A DNA stretch of 36,297 nt. It comes from Erysipelothrix sp. Lineage in GTDB: Bacteria > Bacillota_I > Bacilli_A > Erysipelotrichales > Erysipelotrichaceae. The stretch is from the NCBI GenBank assembly GCA_012512455.1, contig JAAZEF010000074.1, positions 1 to 36,297 on the forward strand. The letters are read 5' to 3'. The notes beneath the pieces were generated by a model, which saw only the letters and a list, made by a program, of their open reading frames with translations, did not search any database and was not told the DNA's origin. The translations under genes and the position numbers were made by a program. Of the stretch, positions 18,399 through 25,878 are shown in pieces (the stretch's first letter is position 1; each line of letters begins with the position of its first letter).

Positions 18399-19391
18399 AT
18401 GAAAAGATTTATTAATGATGGCTATGATGTCGTCGAAGAAATGCTGGAGGGGTATGTACAAGCTCATCATGAAGATGTTCGTTTAAGTGAAGACAGCGAA
18501 CGTGTAGTAGTTAGCAAACACCTTAGCGAAACACCAAAAGTAGGAATCATTTTTGGTGGTGGTTCAGGACATGAACCTCTATTCTTAGGTTATGTTGGTA
18601 AAGGTGTTGCTGATGCGGCAGTTATCGGTAATGTGAATACATCTCCAGACCCAGTAACTTGCTATCAAGCAGTTAAAGAAGTTGACCAAGGTAAAGGTGT
18701 TCTTTATCTCTATGGTAACTACCAGGGTGACGTTATTAACTTTGACATGGGTGCTGAAATGGCTGAAGAAGAAGGCCACCGTGTTGAAACTGTCTTAATT
18801 ACTGACGATGTTTACTCTTCACCAGTAAGAGAAGAGCGTCGTGGTGTTGCAGGGGATGTCATTGTCTTAATGGCAGCTTGCGCAGCAGCTAATGCAGGTA
18901 AAGATTTAGACGAAGTTAAAGCAGCAGCAATTCATGCGAATGAAAGCACTTATTCATTAGGTGTTGCTCTATCATCATCCACACTTCCAGTAACTGGAGA
19001 AAAGATTTTTGAAATCGGTGAAGATGAGATGGAAGTTGGAATGGGAATCCATGGTGAACCTGGAATTATTCGTAAGAAAATTGAACCAGCTGACCAAGTT
19101 GTAGATGAAATTTTATCACACATCATCCCAGATATGAAACTTGAATCAGGAGAAGAAGTTGCAGTATTAATTAATGGATTAGGTGCCTTACCACTTATGG
19201 ACCAATACATTATGTATCGTCGTGTACACCAAGTTCTAACTGAAAAGGGAGTTAAAGTTGTTAAGTCAATGGTTGGTGATTATGCTACATCAATGGATAT
19301 GATTGGTGGTTCAATCACTTTAGTTAGACTTGATGCAACACTTAAAGAGCAACTAAATGCTCCATTTAATGCTCCATATTTAAAACAGTAA
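18399..19391 (+). CDS. dhaK: Dihydroxyacetone kinase subunit DhaK-like
   Basis: IFGGGSGHEPLFLGYVGKGVADAAVIGNVNTSPDP, NYQGDVINFDMGAEMA, GMGIHGEPGI (substrate-binding His). Confidence 0.92.
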   Translation: MKRFINDGYDVVEEMLEGYVQAHHEDVRLSEDSERVVVSKHLSETPKVGIIFGGGSGHEPLFLGYVGKGVADAAVIGNVNTSPDPVTCYQAVKEVDQGKGVLYLYGNYQGDVINFDMGAEMAEEEGHRVETVLITDDVYSSPVREERRGVAGDVIVLMAACAAANAGKDLDEVKAAAIHANESTYSLGVALSSSTLPVTGEKIFEIGEDEMEVGMGIHGEPGIIRKKIEPADQVVDEILSHIIPDMKLESGEEVAVLINGLGALPLMDQYIMYRRVHQVLTEKGVKVVKSMVGDYATSMDMIGGSITLVRLDATLKEQLNAPFNAPYLKQ

Positions 19392-19411
19392 GTTAGAAGG
19401 GAAGAACATTC

Positions 19412-20056
19412 ATGCTAATGTTGGATAAACAATTTTTTCTCGATAGTCTTAGAGATATGGCACAGTTGGCTGAAGAGCAACGTAATCATTGGACGAAGCT
19501 TGACTCAGAAATTGGCGATGGTGACCACGGAATTAACTTAAGTATTGGTTTTCGCGCTGTTACTAAACAACTCGATGCACTAGATATTGAAAGTACAGAT
19601 ATTGCGGGTCTATATAAGAAAGTCGGTATGACACTACTGTCTAAAGTAGGAGGTGCCTCTGGTCCTCTCTATGGTTCATTCTTTATGAAAGCCGGCACAA
19701 ATATTGCTGGTCTTCATGAAATTAATTTCAGACAGTTTTGTGAAATGATTCAAGAAGGAGTCGATGCTATTGTCTTTCGTGGTAAAGCACAAATTGGCGA
19801 TAAGACAATGCTTGATGCATTCTTACCAGGACTTGAAGTCCTTTTCCAAAGTGATTTAGAGAACGAACCAGTGGCTGCTTTTGAAGCTTTCGTTGCTCGA
19901 ATGAAACAAGGCTCAGATGAGACAATTCCTCTGATTTGTAAAAAAGGTCGAGCTATGAGACTCGGTGAAAGAGCAATAGGCCATCGTGATCCAGGCTCTG
20001 AATCAGCATGGATGTTTATGAATGTCTATTTAGAACAGCTTAAAAAAAGATTTTAG
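19412..20056 (+). CDS. dhaL: Dihydroxyacetone kinase subunit DhaL-like
   Basis: LDSEIGDGDHGINLSIGF nucleotide/Mg motif, KVGGASGPLYGSFFMKAG. Confidence 0.92.
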   Translation: MLMLDKQFFLDSLRDMAQLAEEQRNHWTKLDSEIGDGDHGINLSIGFRAVTKQLDALDIESTDIAGLYKKVGMTLLSKVGGASGPLYGSFFMKAGTNIAGLHEINFRQFCEMIQEGVDAIVFRGKAQIGDKTMLDAFLPGLEVLFQSDLENEPVAAFEAFVARMKQGSDETIPLICKKGRAMRLGERAIGHRDPGSESAWMFMNVYLEQLKKRF

Positions 20057-20076
20057 ATTTTGAAAGGATTGATATT

Positions 20077-20511
20077 ATGAAGATTGCATTTGGATGTGAT
20101 CCAAACGCACAAGAGATGAAAAAAGCTCTTATGGATTTGGTAGAATCATTAGGACATGAAGTTAAAGACTTCGGTTCAGAAGATCCTATATACGCCAACA
20201 CAGCTATCGATGTTGCCAATGCCGTTGTCTCTAAAGAGTACGATCGCGGTATTGTCGTTTGTGGTACAGGAATAGGTGTATCAATTTCAGCGAACAAGGT
20301 AAAAGGTGCTTATTGTGCCCTAGTAACTGATGTTTATCAAGCTCAACGAGCCACCTTAAGCAATAATGCCAATATGATAGCATTAGGGGCTCAAGTCACA
20401 GGAATTCAAAGTGCTGAATGCCTGGTGGAAGAATATTTATCTCACACTTTTGATCCAGAAAGCCGTTCTAAAGTGAAGGTAGACCGTATCTCAGAATACG
20501 AAAAAGAATAA
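20077..20511 (+). CDS. RpiB/LacAB-family sugar-phosphate isomerase, divergent active site
   Basis: GIVVCGTGIGVSISANKVKGAYCALVTDVYQA; conserved Cys kept, but DH->DP and HNDAN->SNNAN. Confidence 0.9.
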   Translation: MKIAFGCDPNAQEMKKALMDLVESLGHEVKDFGSEDPIYANTAIDVANAVVSKEYDRGIVVCGTGIGVSISANKVKGAYCALVTDVYQAQRATLSNNANMIALGAQVTGIQSAECLVEEYLSHTFDPESRSKVKVDRISEYEKE

Positions 20512-20517
20512 CATATA

Positions 20518-20545
20518 AGAGGTCACAAACTGTGACCTCTTTTTA
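20518..20545. terminator. Bidirectional intrinsic terminator
   Basis: agaggtcaca-aac-tgtgacctct perfect 10-bp stem followed by tttt. Confidence 0.88.
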
Positions 20546-23110
20546 TATCCATTCATTGTATTTAGAAATATAAACTGTTTTAATCAATTGGACAGACACT
20601 GCATATAATCCACAAAGGATCAATAACCAAATCATAAAGTGCCAAGGTAATGTAGCCATATCCAAACCAATAGCCAGTTGGCTAAATCCAATAGTAATCG
20701 TCACAATAACAACTAGAGAAGTTGAGATTAATAAAGGTAAAGAGGGAAGACTTTCTATGAATGGTTTTTTTGCTGTACGAATCATATAAATGATGAGAAC
20801 TTGAGAAATAGTCCCAAAGACAAACCATCCTGCCCAAAAGTAGGGTGCTTTATCAAAGCCCATGACCCACCACAAAATACCAAAACATAAAATATCAAAG
20901 ATTGAACTTAAAGGACCCATGATAAACATAAAACGTTCAATGGAACGAGGTTGCCATTTCTGAGGAACTTTTAGATATTGCTCATCAACATGATCTAAAG
21001 GAATCCCTAATTGAGAAAAGTCATTTAATAAGTTTTGGGTTAACAATTGAACAGGTAACATTGGTAAGAATGGTAAGAAAAGACTAGCGATAATTACTGA
21101 AAACATATTGCCAAAATTACCACTCACGGCCATCTTGATATATTTCATCATGTTACCAAAGGTTTTACGTCCTTCTAAAACACCTTCTTCTAACACCATC
21201 AAATCCTTCTCTAATAATATAATATCAGCACTTTCTTTCGCAATATCGACCGCACTATCCACAGAGATACCAACATCTGCTTGCTTAAGGGGAGGGGCAT
21301 CATTTATTCCATCTCCCATATAACCTACGGTATGACCTGCATTCTGAAAGGCTTTGACTACTCTTTGTTTTTGAAGAGGAGACAGTTTCGCAAATAAATC
21401 AGATGTATTAATAGCTTCATTTAATTCTTGATCACTCATTTTCTCAACATCACTACCAATAATTACAGTCGTGGTATCGATACCGACTTTCTTACACACA
21501 TTGATAGCAACACCTTCAGCATCACCAGTGAGCACTACTGTTCTAACACCATGCTCCTTTAGAGCACTGATAGCACTTTCTGCGCTATCTTTAGGTGGAT
21601 CTAAGAAAGCAACAAAGCCAATAAGTACCATATCTGATTCATCTTTTTCGCTAAATGTATGAATATCAGGGACTTCATTTTTTTGAGCCACACCTAACAT
21701 TCTTAAGCCTTGAGCACTTTGTTCTTCATACGTTTTAAGTGCCAATGCTTTAGTTTGTTCATCAAGAGGTAATACTTGTCCATCTAATTCGATAAATGAA
21801 GAACTTTCTAACATCTCTTCAACAGCACCTTTAGTTATTAGTTGACGTTTACCTTGATTATCACTTAAGACCACACTCATTTTACGTCGACTAAAATCAA
21901 AAGGAATTTCATCAATACGAGAATAGTTTGTTAATATATTTTGTAGATTATATTTTTGTGCACGATTAATAATTGCGACATCGATTAAGTTTTTGAGACC
22001 TGTTTGAAAATAACTATTTAAATACGCATGACGTAATACTCTTTTATCATCTTCACCATGAACATTCATGTAGCGTTCTAAGACAATCTCATCTTGAGTC
22101 AAAGTACCAGTTTTATCAGTACAAAGAATATCCATTTCACCAAAAGTTTGAATGGAACCTAAATTTCGAACAATCACTTTATGTTTCGACATGGCCATAG
22201 CACCTTTAGCTAAAGTAGAAGTCATAATAACTGGTAACATCTCAGGGGTTAAACCTACCGCGATCGATAATGAAAACAATAAGGCACTAAACCAATCATT
22301 TTTAGCGATACCATTAATTACAAAAACTATCGGAATCATGATTAACATGACTCTTATCATCAGTTTACTGACAGCATTAACTCCTCTTTCAAAGCTAGTT
22401 TTCTTATCTTCACTAGCCAATGATTGAGCCATTGAACCAAAATAAGTATTATCACCTGTCGCGATAACAATTGCTTTAGCGCTACCACTCACAATATTGG
22501 TTCCCATAAAGCCTAAAAAGTTATTATCAGTCAATGATTCACTTAAGGGATTGCGTATGTCACTAAACTTTTCTACCGGTTGAGATTCTCCCGTTAAAGC
22601 AGATTGCGACACAAAGGTATCTTTAGTGAAAATAAAACGCACATCCGCAGGTATCATATCACCCGCTGATAAATGGATGACATCTCCTAGTACTATCTCC
22701 TCAAAATCAATCGCCATCAAAGTATTATCTCTGTACACATGAGCATCACTAGAAATTAATTGTGTCAATTTACTACTCTCTTGATAAGCGCGCTCACTTT
22801 GATAGAATGCGACAGCACTTGATAAAATCACTAAACTAACAATGATGCTCACCGTTAAATAATCTGGTTTGCTTGTCAAGAAAATATCAGTCATAGCAGT
22901 GACTAGCGCAACGACTAATAAAATAACATTAAAAGGATTAATGGTAGCTTCTATTAATCTTTGGAATGATGTTTGAGGTTTTTTATTACTTAAGATATTA
23001 GGTCCATTTTCTGCTAAGCGATGTTGTGCTTCTTTAGTGCTTAGTCCTTGTTCTGTTGAATTTAAGTATGAAAATAGAGATTCTAAAGTGTAATTTATTA
23101 TTGTTTTCAT
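20543..23110 (-). CDS. mgtA: Magnesium-translocating P-type ATPase (MgtA/MgtB type)
   Basis: CTDKTGTLTQDEIVLERY, GDGINDAPPLKQADVGISVDSAVDIAKESADIILLEKDL, NFGNMFSV: type IIIB P-ATPase. Confidence 0.92.
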   Translation of the reverse strand: MKTIINYTLESLFSYLNSTEQGLSTKEAQHRLAENGPNILSNKKPQTSFQRLIEATINPFNVILLVVALVTAMTDIFLTSKPDYLTVSIIVSLVILSSAVAFYQSERAYQESSKLTQLISSDAHVYRDNTLMAIDFEEIVLGDVIHLSAGDMIPADVRFIFTKDTFVSQSALTGESQPVEKFSDIRNPLSESLTDNNFLGFMGTNIVSGSAKAIVIATGDNTYFGSMAQSLASEDKKTSFERGVNAVSKLMIRVMLIMIPIVFVINGIAKNDWFSALLFSLSIAVGLTPEMLPVIMTSTLAKGAMAMSKHKVIVRNLGSIQTFGEMDILCTDKTGTLTQDEIVLERYMNVHGEDDKRVLRHAYLNSYFQTGLKNLIDVAIINRAQKYNLQNILTNYSRIDEIPFDFSRRKMSVVLSDNQGKRQLITKGAVEEMLESSSFIELDGQVLPLDEQTKALALKTYEEQSAQGLRMLGVAQKNEVPDIHTFSEKDESDMVLIGFVAFLDPPKDSAESAISALKEHGVRTVVLTGDAEGVAINVCKKVGIDTTTVIIGSDVEKMSDQELNEAINTSDLFAKLSPLQKQRVVKAFQNAGHTVGYMGDGINDAPPLKQADVGISVDSAVDIAKESADIILLEKDLMVLEEGVLEGRKTFGNMMKYIKMAVSGNFGNMFSVIIASLFLPFLPMLPVQLLTQNLLNDFSQLGIPLDHVDEQYLKVPQKWQPRSIERFMFIMGPLSSIFDILCFGILWWVMGFDKAPYFWAGWFVFGTISQVLIIYMIRTAKKPFIESLPSLPLLISTSLVVIVTITIGFSQLAIGLDMATLPWHFMIWLLILCGLYAVSVQLIKTVYISKYNEWI

Positions 23111-23150
23111 CTGGTTTCCTTCTTTCTAAGAGAACACCAGTCAATGCATT

Positions 23151-23173
23151 AAAAAACCGCCCAAAGGACGGTT
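23151..23173 (-). terminator. Intrinsic terminator (attenuator) between leader ORF and mgtA
   Basis: Minus strand AACCGTCC-TTT-GGGCGGTT (8 bp, one G:U) plus TTTT; about 40 nt upstream of mgtA ATG. Confidence 0.8.
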
Positions 23174-23181
23174 GTCTTCTT

Positions 23182-23271
23182 TTAGTTAAATAAAAGGTGA
23201 CCCGATGCAATGGCAAGTGTAAATCTGATTTGTTTATTATCTAAGTTTAATCTTCGAGGACTATCTTCCAT
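23182..23271 (-). CDS. mgtA leader peptide, 29 aa: MEDSPRRLNLDNKQIRFTLAIASGHLLFN
   Basis: ATG 8 nt after a GAAAGGA Shine-Dalgarno, intact short ORF ending TAA just upstream of the attenuator; absent from the ORF track because it is under 60 aa. Confidence 0.7.
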   Translation of the reverse strand: MEDSPRRLNLDNKQIRFTLAIASGHLLFN

Positions 23272-23320
23272 CGTGTCACATCCTTTCATAAGCTAATACA
23301 TTATTACATAAAACTAGTCG

Positions 23321-24382
23321 TTATACAATAATTGGCTTCCCAATTTCCTTTGACATTAAGTTAGGAGCTGTTGATAATAAGGAATAAATCAATGTTGCTT
23401 TCAATTCATTTTCTCTAACAACTTCTGGAAGATCTTTAAATTGAGTAACTTTTGAAGGTAATCTTTTTAAGTAAGATGTAGCTTCCTTTCTAAAACCTAA
23501 AATTCGAATAAAGTCTAAATCATGTAAATTTCGTGATTGGTGATTTAAAACAATCGACAAGCAAGTTCTTTGAATACGTGATTGGGAATATCTCTTTGAA
23601 ACACAAGCTTGAATAAATTCATCATAATTATCTATATATTTACCTTTTTCAATAAAGAGATTTTCAATTCCTTCACTGACTAACAAATTATTCTGTAATT
23701 CACTCTTACTAGCAGATAATAAGCGATAACGTAAATGAGGATAGATGGCCTCATCAAAAACGAAATGAGTTAAATCGACCATCGCTTGATTAGAATATTG
23801 ATTATTTTTTACACCATGTCGAATCGCACTCGCAGACAAAATAGGTTGAGATAAATCTTTGTCATGATATTGATTAGTACGCAAAATACATTGAGTTTGA
23901 ATATTGTAAGTATTGGCAGCTTTAATATAAGAAACTCCCAAAATGTCATTAGGTGAAAGGTTATGATGATTAGTCGCATGTGCAAAAGATTCTCCTTCAC
24001 TAATACGTTGCTCAAATAACTTTTGATTAAAAGGTTCTTGTGCTATTTGTCTTAAAGTATTAATATCATTGGTCTCAGAACCAAAGACAATGGTATCTAC
24101 TTGTGCCAAATGAAGTAATTTAACAGCACTCTGGGCAAACACGCTTGCAGATTGAGTCGCATAAATAGTAGGTAATTCGATGACGACATCGACATGATGT
24201 TCTAAAGCCTTTTTTGTCCTTTCAAACTTGTCAACACACGCCACACTTCCGCGTTGGGTAAAGTTAGGACTCATGACCGCCACTAAAATATCACACTGTG
24301 TTAATTGGCGTGTTTGTTGAATATGATGGATATGACCAAGATGGAGTGGATTGTATTCCACGATAATACCTGTTATTTTCAT
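23321..24382 (-). CDS. tmcAL: tRNA(Met) cytidine acetate ligase (YlbM family)
   Basis: MKITGIIVEYNPLHLGHIHHIQQTR, AVMSPNFTQRGSVACVDKFERTKKAL, GVDVVIELP-like (HVDVVIELPTIYATQSASVFAQSAV). Confidence 0.93.
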   Translation of the reverse strand: MKITGIIVEYNPLHLGHIHHIQQTRQLTQCDILVAVMSPNFTQRGSVACVDKFERTKKALEHHVDVVIELPTIYATQSASVFAQSAVKLLHLAQVDTIVFGSETNDINTLRQIAQEPFNQKLFEQRISEGESFAHATNHHNLSPNDILGVSYIKAANTYNIQTQCILRTNQYHDKDLSQPILSASAIRHGVKNNQYSNQAMVDLTHFVFDEAIYPHLRYRLLSASKSELQNNLLVSEGIENLFIEKGKYIDNYDEFIQACVSKRYSQSRIQRTCLSIVLNHQSRNLHDLDFIRILGFRKEATSYLKRLPSKVTQFKDLPEVVRENELKATLIYSLLSTAPNLMSKEIGKPIIV

Positions 24383-24417
24383 GAAAATATTGTAACATGG
24401 TGTGATAGAATATAGCT

Positions 24418-25164
24418 ATGGTAACTCATAAACAATCGTTTGAACTTAATAAAGACATTGATATTTATGGAACAATTTACGATGTTTCATCTGCCGTGGC
24501 CGTTTTAATATTAGTCCACGATTTCTTAGAACATCGTTTTTTATATCAAGACATCATAAAAGCATTTAATGAACAACAAATTGTTGTCATTAGTTATGAT
24601 CTGCGCGGACACCATAACTCACTTGAAAAGGAGTTATCAGGTCATTTTAAGGCGGATGATTTAAAAGATGATTTGATAGATGTAATCAAGATGGCTCAAC
24701 AAGAGTATCCTAATTTACCATTAACTTTGATGGGAGGCAAACTTTCAGGTTGGCTTATTAATTCTATTTTACATGACATTGAAGTAAGTAATATAATTAT
24801 AGCGGATATAAATATTGAGCCAAAATTTATTAAATTAAGACAATTAATTTCTTCATTCTTACCTAAACGTTGGAAAAGTGTCTTTGTTAAAGAATCATTA
24901 ATAGAGAATCAAGAAGACGATAAAGATCCTTTTATCGGTAAAAATCTAACAAATCAGGGGTATCAAGCCATATGTGAGTTGATGTTGACGCCACCACAGT
25001 CGGTAGAATATCCTGTATCAATACTTGTAATGTGTCAAAATATACGTCGTGAGTTAGTCGAAAAAAGAAGAGACTATTATCACGCCTGCAATATATATGA
25101 TATCCATGTATTATTCGATGAAAATGCTAGTTTTGACAAACTTGTCTCATTTATCATTCATTAG
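24418..25164 (+). CDS. Alpha/beta-hydrolase (S33/monoacylglycerol-lipase-like) pseudoenzyme
   Basis: ILVHDFLEHRFLYQDIIKAFNEQQIVVISYDLRGHHNS fold motif; nucleophile elbow reads GGKLSG. Confidence 0.7.
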   Translation: MVTHKQSFELNKDIDIYGTIYDVSSAVAVLILVHDFLEHRFLYQDIIKAFNEQQIVVISYDLRGHHNSLEKELSGHFKADDLKDDLIDVIKMAQQEYPNLPLTLMGGKLSGWLINSILHDIEVSNIIIADINIEPKFIKLRQLISSFLPKRWKSVFVKESLIENQEDDKDPFIGKNLTNQGYQAICELMLTPPQSVEYPVSILVMCQNIRRELVEKRRDYYHACNIYDIHVLFDENASFDKLVSFIIH

Positions 25165-25176
25165 AAGGAGCTAATT

Positions 25177-25878
25177 ATGATAGAAATTAAAGAACTTACT
25201 AAGAATTACGGATCACTAAAGGCCGTCGATCGTGCTAATTTAGTAGCATATGATGGTCAAATAACAATTTTATTAGGACCTAATGGTGCTGGTAAATCGA
25301 CTACCATTAAAAGTGTTGCTGGACTATTAAAATTTAGTGGTGATATATATGTTAATGGTTTTCACAACAAATCAATCGAAGCAAAGAGCTCTTTTGGTTA
25401 TGTGCCAGAAATACCTTCACATTATGATTTATTAACTGTTGATGAGCATTTAAACTTTATTGAAAAAGCATACCAATTAGAAAACAGTGCCCCAAGACGT
25501 GAAGAGTTATTAGAACGTTTTGAAATGATTGAACATCGTTCTAAACTTGCCAAAGAACTGTCTAAAGGGATGTCACAAAAGTTATCTTTAATATGTGCCT
25601 TATTGATATCACCTAAAGCTATATTAGTAGATGAACCTTTAATAGGCTTAGATCCTCATTCCATTGAACAGGTGTTACAGATTCTAATAGAGCTTAAACA
25701 ACAAGGTTGTTCTATTCTTTTAAGTACCCACATTATCGATATGATTGATGGTATTTGGGATGTTGCTTATATTATGCATAAGGGACATATTCGTCGACAA
25801 ATTGATAAGAAGGACTTAACTGATGGTCAAACTCTCAAACAAATATTCTTTGAGGTGACTGAAAATGAACAACACTAA
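25177..25878 (+). CDS. ABC transporter ATP-binding protein
   Basis: Walker A GPNGAGKST, LSKGMSQKLSL signature, ILVDEPLIGLD Walker B. Confidence 0.92.
   Translation: MIEIKELTKNYGSLKAVDRANLVAYDGQITILLGPNGAGKSTTIKSVAGLLKFSGDIYVNGFHNKSIEAKSSFGYVPEIPSHYDLLTVDEHLNFIEKAYQLENSAPRREELLERFEMIEHRSKLAKELSKGMSQKLSLICALLISPKAILVDEPLIGLDPHSIEQVLQILIELKQQGCSILLSTHIIDMIDGIWDVAYIMHKGHIRRQIDKKDLTDGQTLKQIFFEVTENEQH

Noticed and set aside
21108-22427. Plus-strand ORFs inside mgtA
   Set aside because: Opposite strand of a conserved P-type ATPase; composition typical of antisense reading of a coding frame.
23034-23216. 60-aa minus ORF MPLHRVTFYLTKRRQPSFGRFF... overlapping the mgtA start
   Set aside because: Begins at a TTG without an RBS, runs through the terminator hairpin and out of frame into mgtA; the 29-aa ATG ORF at 23182-23271 is the credible one.
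23110-23320. M-box magnesium riboswitch upstream of mgtA
   Set aside because: I could not recognise the conserved M-box core, and most of the short leader is taken up by the small ORF and terminator. A covariance-model search would be needed to exclude it formally.
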